64,000 nt of DNA, taken from NCBI RefSeq assembly GCF_018069625.1, contig NZ_CP072941.1:1736001-1800000 (forward strand), given 5' to 3'. Both the position numbers and the translations under genes were made by a program. This document shows, piece after piece, positions 26,591 through 35,577 of the stretch (its first letter is position 1; the number at the start of each line of letters is the position of its first letter). This stretch comes from Streptomyces yatensis. GTDB lineage: Bacteria; Actinomycetota; Actinomycetes; Streptomycetales; Streptomycetaceae. Below the pieces are notes generated by a model. That model had not been told where the DNA came from. It did no database searches and was given only the letters and a program-made list of their open reading frames with translations.

Positions 26591-26684
26591 GCGCGGCGTA
26601 AGCCCCATGATGAGAACAGGCCGCACGATGACGTGCCGACCAGGCCACACCAGCGCCGTACCCGACCCGCCCCTCCTGGCGGAA

Positions 26685-26948
26685 TCAGCGCGGTCCGGCG
26701 CCGCCGCTCCCGCTGCCCGGCTCGGTGTCCGTTGTCCGGGAGCTGATCACGTCGCCGGGCTGAGCCTGGATCACCCTCGGACCGGAGCGGTCCCGCTGAC
26801 TGTCGTCATCGGATGCCATCGCCTTGGCTTCGCTCTTGAAGATACGGGCCGACTTGCCCATGGAACGGACCAGTTCGGGGAGCTTCTTGGCACCGATAAC
26901 GACAATGACGACGATGAGGAGGAGGGCCAGCTCGCTTATCCCTAGCAC
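26685..26948 (-). CDS. tatA: Sec-independent translocase subunit TatA/E-like
   Basis: An 87-residue protein of TatA layout. One N-terminal helix (SELALLLIVVIVVIGAKKLPELVRSMGK) is followed by an amphipathic helix (SARIFKSEAKAM), then a polar tail. It begins at GTG 26948, since the usual TatA hydrophobic start follows within four residues. TatA forms the pore for twin-arginine exported folded proteins. This second copy in an accessory region has no TatB/TatC beside it. It is divergent from the TetR gene, with a shared spacer holding one operator-like palindrome. Confidence 0.83.
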   Translation of the reverse strand: MLGISELALLLIVVIVVIGAKKLPELVRSMGKSARIFKSEAKAMASDDDSQRDRSGPRVIQAQPGDVISSRTTDTEPGSGSGGAGPR

Positions 26949-27058
26949 GGGGGCCTGCTTTCTCCATGGATGGTGGGGTGGTGGCGTCGCAGCACGCCGA
27001 GACATCGCGGCGGGCCCTTTTGAACGCGGCTCTGGTGCTCGATGAACCGCGATAAAAA

Positions 27059-27074
27059 TCTACAGCACTGTAGA
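27059..27074. promoter_or_regulatory. TCTACA-N4-TGTAGA palindrome between tatA and tetR-like gene
   Basis: Perfect TCTACA, spacer GCAC, TGTAGA, with further matching A:T flanks. It is 70 bp upstream of the TetR start and 111 bp upstream of the divergent TatA start. This is where an autoregulated TetR repressor would bind. Confidence 0.82.
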
Positions 27075-27143
27075 TGTCCGTGGGTGGGGCGCGGACAGGG
27101 ACAGTGGAAGTGCCGCTGGTGGGCGGGTGATTACGCTGCGGGC

Positions 27144-27758
27144 ATGACGGCGGTTGACAAGAGTGATCTGACGGGGCGGGCACGGTTGCGGGACGCGGCG
27201 CTGGAACTGTTCGCCGAGCACGGTTTCGAGGCGACGTCGACGCGAGCGGTGGCAGCGGCCGCGGGGCTGTCGCCGGCGCTGGTGACCCGGCACTTCGGCT
27301 CAAAGGAGGGGCTGCGAGCGGCCGTTGACGAGCACGTGCTGGACCGGATCGGCAAGGGGCTGGCCGAGTTGGATCCGGATGTCGGGCTGATGGAGTCACT
27401 CGGCAAGGCGTCGGCCCAGCTCTTCGGGGCGGACCCGGTGCTGCGCGGCTACCTGCGGCACATCCTGCTGGAGGACAGCGCGGCCAGTGCTCAGCTGTTC
27501 GGTCGGCTGCTGAGCGGAGCCCGAGCGGAGGTGCGGCGGCTGTCAGCGGAGTACGGCAAGCAGGCACCGGTCGCCGAGTGGGCCCCGTTCCAGGTGCTGT
27601 GCCTGGTTCTCGGACCCCTGCTGCTGGAGCGGGTGATGCAGCCCCATCACCAAGAGCCGATGTTCGATCCGCAGGTACTGGCCCAGCGCAGTGCGGCCAA
27701 TCAGCGCGTGCTCCTACAGGGGTTCTACGGCTCACTGGAGGACGGAGCGGGGGGATAA
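27144..27758 (+). CDS. TetR-family transcriptional regulator
   Basis: A 204-residue protein. The N-terminal helix-turn-helix ([43 protein letters not shown]) is typical of TetR/AcrR proteins, and the C-terminal ligand domain has about seven helices. The start is ATG 27144. A perfect palindrome lies at 27059-27074 in its promoter spacer, and three more copies of the same palindrome occur within 6 kb; it is the only regulator near all of them, so it is the likely binder (inference). Confidence 0.87.
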   Translation: MTAVDKSDLTGRARLRDAALELFAEHGFEATSTRAVAAAAGLSPALVTRHFGSKEGLRAAVDEHVLDRIGKGLAELDPDVGLMESLGKASAQLFGADPVLRGYLRHILLEDSAASAQLFGRLLSGARAEVRRLSAEYGKQAPVAEWAPFQVLCLVLGPLLLERVMQPHHQEPMFDPQVLAQRSAANQRVLLQGFYGSLEDGAGG

Positions 27759-27774
27759 CCCCAGTGCGTTGGTG

Positions 27775-27803
27775 TACACATGTTGAGCATTCTCTACACA
27801 TGT
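27775..27803. promoter_or_regulatory. Two TACACATGT direct repeats, 20 bp apart, overlapping acyltransferase start
   Basis: TACACATGT occurs at 27775-27783 and 27795-27803. The second copy contains the start codon ATG 27800. Two helical turns separate the copies, the spacing expected for one protein binding one face of DNA. A short GGGG/CCCC hairpin (about 27750-27763) lies just before. Confidence 0.55.
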
Positions 27804-29008
27804 ACACAACCGACGCCGGTACGTATCCCTCTGCGGTACCTCCCGTTCATCGCCTGAACTGGCTGGACAACTTACGGATCGCGCTGACGGTGCTGGTCGT
27901 GGTGCACCATGCTGCCCAGCCCTATGGCCCCGCCGACTGGTGGTACGTCGAAGGACAGCCGCACACACCTGCCCTGACCACCTTGTCCGCGGTCGACGGC
28001 TCGTTCTTCATGAGCCTGTTCTTCTTCGTCTCCGCCGTCTTCCAGCCCGGCTCCTATCGGCGCAGCGGCGCCCGACGGTTCCTGAGAAGCCGACTGATCC
28101 GGCTCGGTATCCCTGTGGTGGTCGGCGCGCTGACGATCGTGCCCGGTCTGATGTACGCGTACTACGTCCACTACCGCGGCTACCCGCCCCTCTCCTTCCC
28201 GCGCTACTTCACCGACATCTACCTCGGCTTGGGGGAAAAGCCTGCGGACTGGACGGGGCCGTCCTGGCCGGACCTGCAGTTCGGGCATCTGTGGTTCATC
28301 CAGAACCTGTTGGCCTACACCGTGCTGTACGTCGTCTGCAGCCGGGCCGGCCGTGCGCTGCGGCGCCTCCGACGCGACACCCGGATTCGCGAACAGCGCC
28401 CAGCACCCGGACATGGGACGCTGCTGTGGCTGACCGCCGCGATAGCAGCCGCCACCTTCCTCATTCGACTGAGGTACCCGCTGGACACATGGATTCCCCT
28501 GCTCGACTTCCTACAGATCGAGCCCGCCCGGGTGCCTCAGTACGCGGCCTTCTTCATCCTCGGTGTGCTCGCCCATCGATATGACTGGCTGGAGAGGTTC
28601 AACGCCTGCGTCGGATGGACATGGCTGGGCAGCGGCTTGGCCGGAGTCGCCGTGCTGTTCCTGATCGGCGCGGACGCCGACTGCTTCGGTCCTGGCGGCT
28701 TCAACGGGCCCGCCCTGGCGTGGGCGGCGTACGACAGCGCGCTGTGCGTGACCCTGTGCGTCGGGCTGCTCACCCTCTTCCGGGAAGTGGTCACCGGCAG
28801 CAGCCGCCTGTCGGCGGAACTGGCGGCGGACTCCTACGCCGTGTACATCGCTCATGTGCCGTTGGTCGTCATCGTGCAGTATTACCTGGCGGACCGCGAG
28901 CTGCCCGCGGTCGGTGCCTGGGCGACGACCAGCGTGCTCACCACCGTGGTGACCTTCATGCTGGCAGGCGGACTGCGCCGACTTCCCGCGTTCCGCAAGG
29001 TGCTGTGA
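27800..29008 (+). CDS. Acyltransferase-3 family membrane protein
   Basis: A 402-residue protein. NWLDNLRIALTVLVVVHHAAQPYG carries the family's N-terminal helix and catalytic His, FFFVSAVFQPGSYRR the second block, and about ten membrane helices follow in all. Family members O-acetylate or O-acylate sugars, lipids or antibiotics at the membrane. The start ATG 27800 is 42 bp after the TetR stop, with no SD, and lies in a direct repeat, so translation may be leaderless. Another acyltransferase of different sequence follows at 33258. Confidence 0.83.
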   Translation: MYTTDAGTYPSAVPPVHRLNWLDNLRIALTVLVVVHHAAQPYGPADWWYVEGQPHTPALTTLSAVDGSFFMSLFFFVSAVFQPGSYRRSGARRFLRSRLIRLGIPVVVGALTIVPGLMYAYYVHYRGYPPLSFPRYFTDIYLGLGEKPADWTGPSWPDLQFGHLWFIQNLLAYTVLYVVCSRAGRALRRLRRDTRIREQRPAPGHGTLLWLTAAIAAATFLIRLRYPLDTWIPLLDFLQIEPARVPQYAAFFILGVLAHRYDWLERFNACVGWTWLGSGLAGVAVLFLIGADADCFGPGGFNGPALAWAAYDSALCVTLCVGLLTLFREVVTGSSRLSAELAADSYAVYIAHVPLVVIVQYYLADRELPAVGAWATTSVLTTVVTFMLAGGLRRLPAFRKVL

Positions 29009-29137
29009 CGTACATCGGCTGGTGAGCCCGCGTGCTTCGGGTCCCGCAGACTGCCCCCACTGTCACCGGCCGAGCGGGACGTGCCAGGGTGCGGCACACC
29101 CCGCTCGACCACTGACCACACACCGAGCGGCGGCGGC

Positions 29138-30145
29138 TCAGTCCTCCTCTTCCTCGAAGGCGTCACCGATCTCGTCGACGACCTCCGCCGCGACCATGCC
29201 GCCGACAACGCCGACCGCGACACCCGCCGCGACGCCTGCGACGACTGCTCCTGTGCTGGGGCCGGAGCGGTGGTGGCCGTCGTGATGATGGTCGCTGTGA
29301 CCGTGGCCGTAGCCGTGCGGGTAGGACTCGCCGTGTCCGTAAGAGCCACCGTGCTCATAGGGGCCGTGGGATGCACGGTGGTCGACGAGCTGCCGGATCC
29401 AGGCGTCGACCTCCGTGTTCCAGTCGCGGTGCTCGACGCCCTCGTGGCTGACGGTGAAGAGCGTGAGAGCGTCATGCCCGCCGGAGAAGAGCCCGCCGCG
29501 CTTGTCGGCTTCCAGGACGACCTCCATGCCACCGGGGTTCGCGAGGAAGGTCACCTCGAGCTCGTTGATGGCGTGGGCGTACTGCGGGGCGGGGGTGAGC
29601 TCGATCTCCTGGTAGAACGGCAGCCTCTGCGCCGTCCCGCCGATGTGCCCCAGTTCCAGGTCGGCGGATTTGAAGCCGAAACCGAGCTGCCCCAGGGCCT
29701 CCAGGACGGCCCCCTGGGCCGGCAGCGGAGTCACGGTCAGCTGATCCAGGTCCCCTTTGTCCTTCGCGCCTGCGACCTCCAGACCGGTGCGGACCCCGAG
29801 GATGATGCCCAGTGGCTGCCCGTACAGCTCGGTGATCGGCGTCTCCCAGGGGAGGTGGACCGTGAAGGGCAGGCTGCGATGCTCACCCTCGGCGAGCCGG
29901 AATCCGCCACCGACGGTGAAGTGGTCGAAGAGGACCACGCCTTCGTGTTCCCCGTCCTCGTGCTCGGCCTCCGCCCGGGCCACCAGCTCCAGGTTGATCT
30001 GCTCAATGTAGTAGTCCGAGTTTCCACCCTGGAGGTGGATCTGCCCGGTCAGCGGCCCTCCGGGGCGTACGGGGACGGTGTCCAGCACCGTATCCACGGA
30101 GGGCGCGCCGACACCGAGCGAGCCGAGCAGTCGTTTGAACACCAT
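29138..30145 (-). CDS. Spo0M-family arrestin-like protein with His-rich tail
   Basis: A 335-residue protein. Residues 1-240 are a Spo0M-type beta-sandwich (FKRLLGSLGVGAPSVDTVLD, GGPLTGQIHLQGG, IEQINLELVAR, LPFTVHLPWETPITELYGQPLG). It is followed by a His/Gly/Tyr-rich segment (SYGHGESYPHGYGHGHSDHHHDGHH, about 272-296), a Gly/Val hydrophobic stretch and an acidic end. Spo0M controls sporulation timing in Bacillus and is widespread in Streptomyces. The His tail suggests metal binding. Start ATG 30145 has AAGGAG eleven bases upstream; GTG 30157 is an alternative. Confidence 0.85.
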   Translation of the reverse strand: MVFKRLLGSLGVGAPSVDTVLDTVPVRPGGPLTGQIHLQGGNSDYYIEQINLELVARAEAEHEDGEHEGVVLFDHFTVGGGFRLAEGEHRSLPFTVHLPWETPITELYGQPLGIILGVRTGLEVAGAKDKGDLDQLTVTPLPAQGAVLEALGQLGFGFKSADLELGHIGGTAQRLPFYQEIELTPAPQYAHAINELEVTFLANPGGMEVVLEADKRGGLFSGGHDALTLFTVSHEGVEHRDWNTEVDAWIRQLVDHRASHGPYEHGGSYGHGESYPHGYGHGHSDHHHDGHHRSGPSTGAVVAGVAAGVAVGVVGGMVAAEVVDEIGDAFEEEED

Positions 30146-30680
30146 CGCGGCGTTCACTCCTTCGTTTGCGTTCTGTTCTGTGAGCCCCCGGCAGTGGACC
30201 GGTCCCGAAACGGCACGTCAGTGGATAAGTGAGAGTGCGTGCCAGGTGCCGGGCCCGTGACCGCGGCAGGTCGCGCCAGACGGAAGTTTCTCTGGCGCTG
30301 GCACGTTGACAGATGGCTCTCCGAGTCGGTGGACTGGGTCACCGCTCACCGTTGTGCGCCCTCCTCATGGGATCTTCCGCCCTCAAAGTCGGCCCAGGTA
30401 CAGCTGGGCGCCCCCCACTCTTCTACAGGCGCGTAGAAGTATATGGTGTAGCGCACCCCTGGGAGTGCTGATCTCGGCGACTCGGCGGGGGAAGTCCGAA
30501 AGGGCCCCCGCGGAGCCGTTCGGGCGCGAGCTGCACTTCACCACTCCTGCACCGTGAGTCAGGGGAACACTCCCGGCCCCTCCGAGCGACGAAGGACACT
30601 AGCACCGCAATGGGTGACCCTCCCAGTACCGGCCGCGCCATATCCCTCCGCCTGCCGAGCAACGAAGCGGGGGCGGCACG
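30146..30680. other. 535-bp spacer between Spo0M and the CorC-type genes
   Basis: No gene recognised. It holds the fourth palindrome (30422-30437), some AT-rich stretches (for example 30438-30450) and short out-of-frame ORFs without SD. Confidence 0.6.
30422..30437. promoter_or_regulatory. TCTACA-N4-CGTAGA palindrome upstream of CorC-type pair
   Basis: TCTACA, spacer GGCG, CGTAGA: one base off the other three copies. Flanking bases extend symmetry to CTTCTAC...GTAGAAG. It lies 244 bp before the 30681 start and 277 bp before the Spo0M start. Confidence 0.65.
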
Positions 30681-32072
30681 GTGACCGAGATCCTTCTGAT
30701 CCTCCTGGCTCTGGCGCTGACCCTGGCCTGTGCGGTCTTCGTGGCCGCGGAGTTCTCGCTGACCACGGTCGAGCGCGGAGAGCTGGAACGCGCCGCCGCC
30801 GAGGGGGAGCGAGGCGCCGACGGCGCACTGAAGGCCGCCCGAAAGCTGACGTTCCAGCTCTCCGGCGCCCAGTTGGGCATCACCGTGACCTCGCTGGTGA
30901 TCGGCATGCTGGCCGAACCTTCGCTGGCCGACCTGCTGAGCGGCCCCTTGCGGGCCATTGGTCTGGGTCCGGCTGCCTCCTCGGTGGCGTCCGTGCTGGG
31001 CGTGGCGGTGTCCACCATCATCCTGATGGTGGTCGGGGAGTTGGTGCCGAAGAACTGGGCGATCTCCCGGCCGCTGGCCGTGGCCAAGGTCGTCGCAGGC
31101 CCCCAGCGCGTCTTCACCGCTGCCTTCGCCCCGCTGATCCACCACCTCAACAACACGGCCAACTGCCTGGTGCGCCGCCTGGGCCTGGAGCCCGCCGAGG
31201 AGCTGGCCTCCGCGCGCACGCCAGACGAACTGGTCGCGCTGGCCCGCCACTCGGCCTCCGCGGGCGCGCTGGAGCAGGAGGCGGCCGAGCTGTTCGTCCG
31301 CACGCTCCACCTGGGCGAACTGACCGCCGAGAACGTGATGATCCCGCGCGTGGACGTCCAGGCGCTGGAGGCCCACGCCACCGCCGCCGATGCCGCCACC
31401 CTCACGCTGGCCACTGGTCTTTCCCGGTTCCCCGTCTACCGCGACAGCCTGGACGAGGTGGTCGGCACCGTGCACATCCGCGACGTTCTCGCGCTGGAGG
31501 CCGCCCGCCGGGCCACTACCCCGGTCACCGAGCTGGCCTCCGCCCCGCTGCTGGTCCCGGACAGCCTCCCGGTGGACCGGCTGCTGGACCGGCTGCGCAG
31601 GGCGCACACGATGGCCGTCGTCATCGACGAGTACGGGGGTACGGCGGGGGTCGCCACCCTGGAGGACATCGTCGAGGAGATCGTCGGCGATGTCCGCGAC
31701 GAACACGACCCCGACCGGACTCCTGCCCTGGTGCCCGTCGGCCCCGGCGCCTGGGAGGCAGACGGCGGCGTACGGCTGGATGAGCTGACCGCCATCGGGC
31801 TCACAGTCCCCGAGGGCCCGTACGAAACCGTCGCGGGCCTGCTGGCCACCGCCTTGGAGCGGATACCTGTGACCGGGGACAGTGCCGAAGCCGACGGCTG
31901 GCAGATCACCGTGCTCCGGGTGGACCATCACCGCGCCGACCGCGTAAGGCTCACCGCTCCCACGCCCACGAATGAGAGCCGGACGAACGAGAGCCAGAGG
32001 GGCGACAGCCTGAGCGTCGACGACACCGAGAAGAACGCTGAGGAAGCCACGAAGGAGCAGGACGCCCGATGA
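30681..32072 (+). CDS. Hemolysin/CNNM-CorC family protein with DUF21, CBS and CorC domains
   Basis: A 463-residue protein. The DUF21 membrane domain covers residues 1-185 (VFVAAEFSLTTVERGELE, GELVPKNWAISRP). Two CBS domains lie at about 205-330 (TAENVMIPRVDVQALEA, DEYGGTAGVATLEDIVEEIVGD). A CorC_HlyC C-terminal domain follows. This layout belongs to magnesium/cobalt-efflux related proteins. A long Asn/Glu-rich, charged tail (about 430-463) is unusual. The start is GTG 30681. It overlaps the next gene by 4 bp. Confidence 0.87.
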   Translation: MTEILLILLALALTLACAVFVAAEFSLTTVERGELERAAAEGERGADGALKAARKLTFQLSGAQLGITVTSLVIGMLAEPSLADLLSGPLRAIGLGPAASSVASVLGVAVSTIILMVVGELVPKNWAISRPLAVAKVVAGPQRVFTAAFAPLIHHLNNTANCLVRRLGLEPAEELASARTPDELVALARHSASAGALEQEAAELFVRTLHLGELTAENVMIPRVDVQALEAHATAADAATLTLATGLSRFPVYRDSLDEVVGTVHIRDVLALEAARRATTPVTELASAPLLVPDSLPVDRLLDRLRRAHTMAVVIDEYGGTAGVATLEDIVEEIVGDVRDEHDPDRTPALVPVGPGAWEADGGVRLDELTAIGLTVPEGPYETVAGLLATALERIPVTGDSAEADGWQITVLRVDHHRADRVRLTAPTPTNESRTNESQRGDSLSVDDTEKNAEEATKEQDAR

Positions 32073-33106
32073 CCCTTCTGCAATTGGCCATCGGGGCCTT
32101 CACACTGCTCACCAATGCCTTCTTCGTCGGCGCCGAGTTCGCCCTGATCACAGTCCGCCGCAGCCAGATCGAACCCCACGCCCAGAACGGCGGGAAACGT
32201 GCCCGAACCGTGCTGTGGGCGCTGGAGAACCTCTCGGTCCTGCTGGCCACCGCCCAGCTCGGCATCACCATCTCCTCGCTCGTCCTCGGCGCGGTCGCCG
32301 AACCGGCCATCGCGCACCTTCTGGAGCCGGTGTTCGCGACGGTCCACGTCCCCGAAGCCCTGGTGCATCCGATCGCCTTCGTCCTCGCACTGACGGCTGC
32401 CACGTATCTCCACATGCTCGTCGGCGAGATGGTCCCGAAGAACATCGCCCTCGCCGCACCGGAGCGCACCGCCCTGTTGCTCGGCCCGCCCTTGGCGGCC
32501 GTCACCCGCGCCCTGCGCCCTGTCGTCTTCGGTATCAACGCCTTCGCCAACGGCCTGCTGCGGCTGTTGAAGGTCGAGCCCAAGGACGAGGTCGAATCAG
32601 TCTTCACCGACGCCGAACTCATCCGCCTGGTACGGGACTCCAGCGATGCCGGCCTCCTCGACGCCTCCGGCGGCGAGCGGCTGCGCGACGCCCTGGAGCT
32701 GGGCTCCCGGCGGGTCGGTGACATCCTCGTCCCGCTCGGCGAGATGGTCACGGTCGACCACCGGGTCACCCCCGACGAGCTGGAGCGCGCCGCGGCCGCC
32801 TCCGGCTACTCCCGGCTTCCGGTCACCGGCCCGGGCCGCACCGTCCTGGGCTACCTCCACATCAAGGACACCCTCGGCGTGACCGACCGCGACCGTCCCT
32901 TCCCCCGCACCGCCTTGCACACCATCACCCGCGTCCGCGCCAACACCCCGCTGGACGACACCTTGACGGTGATGCGCGGCGCCGGCAGCCACCTCTCAGC
33001 GGTCACCGGAGACGGCGGTACCGTCCTCGGCTTCGTCACCATGGCCGACCTCCTGGACGAACTCGTAGGACCCATGACCCCGTCAGGACACTCTGGTGAT
33101 CAATGA
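32069..33106 (+). CDS. Second DUF21-CBS hemolysin-family protein
   Basis: A 345-residue protein paralogous to its neighbour. DUF21 (VGAEFALITVRRSQIEP, GEMVPKNIALAAP) and a CBS pair (SRRVGDILVPLGEMVTVDHRV, GYLHIKDTLGVTDRDRP) are present, but the CorC_HlyC domain is absent. It overlaps the preceding gene by four bases (ATGA) and the two probably form a heterodimer. The 5' gene supplies the regulatory C-domain (inference). The spacer after it (33107-33257) holds no gene. Confidence 0.85.
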   Translation: MTLLQLAIGAFTLLTNAFFVGAEFALITVRRSQIEPHAQNGGKRARTVLWALENLSVLLATAQLGITISSLVLGAVAEPAIAHLLEPVFATVHVPEALVHPIAFVLALTAATYLHMLVGEMVPKNIALAAPERTALLLGPPLAAVTRALRPVVFGINAFANGLLRLLKVEPKDEVESVFTDAELIRLVRDSSDAGLLDASGGERLRDALELGSRRVGDILVPLGEMVTVDHRVTPDELERAAAASGYSRLPVTGPGRTVLGYLHIKDTLGVTDRDRPFPRTALHTITRVRANTPLDDTLTVMRGAGSHLSAVTGDGGTVLGFVTMADLLDELVGPMTPSGHSGDQ

Positions 33107-33257
33107 TCCTTCTCATAATCGTGAGGAACGCGGGTATCCGGAGGTACACGACGGTCGCTAAAGGGACTATGGTGCGGGGAATGTTGCGCGGTGCCTGGGC
33201 CTCCAGAGGCCACATGCGATTCATGGTCCCCTTCCCGATGTACTGGGGGAATGGACT

Positions 33258-34418
33258 GTGACGGACACACTGCATTCTCCCGAGAACCATCACACGTCGC
33301 CCCCTCCCGGCTCGGCCGAGGATTCGAGGGCGAACGGGACAACGGAAAGCGGACCTCGGCCAGGGCCCGGTGCCGAGAAGAAGTCGAAGCGTGACCCCTT
33401 CTTCGACAACGCCAAATACTTGGCGATCGTGCTGGTGGCGATGGGGCATTCATGGGAGCCGCTGCGCGGGGACAGCCGGGCTGCAGCCGCCCTCTATATG
33501 ACCGTCTACACCTTCCACATGCCGGCCTTCATCATTATCTCCGGCTACTTCTCCCGCAGTTTCCGGGCAAAACCGGCCCAGATCAAACGACTCGTGACCG
33601 GCGTCGCTGTTCCATATGTCATCTTCGAGATCGCGTTCACCCTCTTCAAACGCTGGGCGGACGACGATCCGAACTATCCGATCAGCCTGCTCGACCCCTG
33701 GTACCTGACCTGGTTCCTGATCGCGCTGTTCATCTGGCGGCTCACCGCACCTATCTGGGACATCGTCCGCTGGCCGCTGTCGCTTGCGCTGGGTATCGCC
33801 GTGCTGGCCTCGATGACGCCGAGCATCGGCGACGATCTGGACCTACAGCGCGTGTTGCAGTTCCTCCCCTTCTTCGTGTTCGGGCTGAGTTTGGAGCCCA
33901 AGCATTTCCAGTGGGTCCGACGGCGACAGGCACGGATCCTGGCGGCACCGGTGTTCGTCGGGGCGTTGGCCGTCGCCTACTGGGCTGCTCCACGGATGAA
34001 TGCCGCGTGGTTCTATCGGCGTGACAGCGCTCAGGAACTCGCGGCCCCCGGCTGGGCGGGTGGCGTGATGACCCTCGCCATGTTCGGCTGCTCGGTGATC
34101 CTGGTCGCGTGCTTCCTCGCCTGGGTGCCGCGGCGCACCATGTGGTTCACGGCACTGGGCGCGGGAACGTTGTACGGCTACTTGCTGCACGGCTTCGTGG
34201 CCAAGGGCTCCCGCTTCTGGGGATGGTACGACCACGACTGGCTCCATCAGCCGCTCGGGGAGGTCGGTGTCACACTCATCGCCGCATCCCTCATCACGGT
34301 GCTGTGCACTCCCCCGGTGCAGCGAATCCTTCGGATCGCAATGGAACCCAAGATGGAGTGGGCCTTCCGCCCCGAGGTGCCCGAGCCGATTGCCGCTCGC
34401 AACACGGTACGCCGCTGA
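33258..34418 (+). CDS. Acyltransferase-family (fucose O-acetylase-like) membrane protein
   Basis: A 386-residue protein. A hydrophilic N-terminal 45 residues is followed by FFDNAKYLAIVLVAMGHSWEPL with the catalytic His, TFHMPAFIIISGYFSRSF, and ten membrane helices to the C-terminus. The pattern fits the acyltransferase-3 subgroup similar to fucose 4-O-acetylase. GTG 33258 is the first codon with a fitting context. It is monocistronic. It shares only the family fold with the 27800 gene. Confidence 0.82.
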   Translation: MTDTLHSPENHHTSPPPGSAEDSRANGTTESGPRPGPGAEKKSKRDPFFDNAKYLAIVLVAMGHSWEPLRGDSRAAAALYMTVYTFHMPAFIIISGYFSRSFRAKPAQIKRLVTGVAVPYVIFEIAFTLFKRWADDDPNYPISLLDPWYLTWFLIALFIWRLTAPIWDIVRWPLSLALGIAVLASMTPSIGDDLDLQRVLQFLPFFVFGLSLEPKHFQWVRRRQARILAAPVFVGALAVAYWAAPRMNAAWFYRRDSAQELAAPGWAGGVMTLAMFGCSVILVACFLAWVPRRTMWFTALGAGTLYGYLLHGFVAKGSRFWGWYDHDWLHQPLGEVGVTLIAASLITVLCTPPVQRILRIAMEPKMEWAFRPEVPEPIAARNTVRR

Positions 34419-34543
34419 TTCGGATCCGTCTCGACCGCAGCCACGAACGCAGCGAACGATCGACTGACGCTCACCAACCAGGAATAAACTCGTGTCCAAT
34501 CCGATTCCCGCTTAGCAGTGATTGTGCAGGAGTGGGGAGGAGC

Positions 34544-35470
34544 ATGAGCGACCTGAAGGCCTTCCGGGTCAGAGGCAGCCGGGCCACGGAGATTCCTGGT
34601 GGGCCGGTGGCGGTGGAGCGGGAGCTGCAGTCGCTGGTCGAGGCCAACATGGAAACCATGCTCGGTATCCGCTTCCTGGCGACGGAGCACGCGACGGGGC
34701 AGCACGGAGGCCGGGTCGATTCACTCGGCCTGGACGAGGCCGGAACCCCTGTGATCGTGGAGTACAAGCGCTCGCGAGACCGGAACGTCACCAACCAGGC
34801 GCTCTCCTACCTGTACTGGCTCCAGGGCCATCGGCACGAGTTCGAGAACCTGGTCAAGGGGAAGCTGGGAACCGAAGCAGCCGAGTCGGTGGACTGGAGC
34901 AACCCGCGCCTGGTGTGCGTGGCGGGTGAGTTCTCGCACCACGACAAGCGGGCAGTCCAGATGATCGGCCACCGGATCGATCTGCTGACCTACCGGGCCT
35001 TTGACGATGTGCTCACGTTGCAGATGGTCGCCTCGGTCCCCGGTCGCGCCTCCGCACCGCGCGGGTCCGCGCCGACCCACGCCCGTTCATCGGGCCCTAC
35101 GCGCTCGCCAGGAGTGAAGTCGGTGCAGCAGCACCTCGACGGGGCACCGCGGTCCCTCCGGGATCTGTACGCGGCACTCGACGAGATCCTGCTCGGGCAC
35201 GACGGCGTGCGCAAGGAGACGCAACTGCACTACATCGCGTACCGGCGGATCAAGAACCTGGCCACCGTGCGCTTGCAGCCTCGTTACCAGGAGTTGGTCG
35301 TCAACCTACGGCTCGACCCGGATATGGTCGAGTTGGAGGAGGGCTTCACACGCGACCTCCGCGGCAAGGGCTGTGTGGGCGTGCGCGACGGTGTCGAGGT
35401 GCGCCTCAGCACCCGTGCTGACCTGGACCGGGCCGCTGGCCTGCTGCAGCGCAGCGTCGAGGTGGCCTGA
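34544..35470 (+). CDS. NucS-like nuclease domain fused to DUF5655
   Basis: A 308-residue protein. Residues 20-165 have the DUF91/NucS pattern, with a PD-(D/E)xK site: RVDSLGLDEAGTPVIVEYK, that is Asp59 and Glu73-Tyr-Lys75. Residues 215-308 match DUF5655 (RDLYAALDEILL, AYRRIKNLATVRL, LEEGFTRDLR). A flexible Ser/Pro linker joins them. It should cut DNA, perhaps in mismatch repair or defence; standalone copies occur in accessory DNA. The start ATG 34544 has GGGGAGGAG right upstream. Confidence 0.85.
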   Translation: MSDLKAFRVRGSRATEIPGGPVAVERELQSLVEANMETMLGIRFLATEHATGQHGGRVDSLGLDEAGTPVIVEYKRSRDRNVTNQALSYLYWLQGHRHEFENLVKGKLGTEAAESVDWSNPRLVCVAGEFSHHDKRAVQMIGHRIDLLTYRAFDDVLTLQMVASVPGRASAPRGSAPTHARSSGPTRSPGVKSVQQHLDGAPRSLRDLYAALDEILLGHDGVRKETQLHYIAYRRIKNLATVRLQPRYQELVVNLRLDPDMVELEEGFTRDLRGKGCVGVRDGVEVRLSTRADLDRAAGLLQRSVEVA

Positions 35471-35577
35471 GCCTCCCACTCCGAAGCGTGGTGTCGCTGG
35501 TTCGACGCCTGCCGGATCACGATGAGTAAGCGAAGCATGCGGCTCGTCCTGTCGGTGGGTGTGAGTAGGCTGACCGC

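Noticed and set aside
29081..30232. Plus-strand 383-codon ORF
   Set aside because: Antisense shadow of the Spo0M gene.
30423..31931. Minus-strand 502-codon ORF
   Set aside because: Antisense shadow of the CorC-type gene; low-complexity protein.
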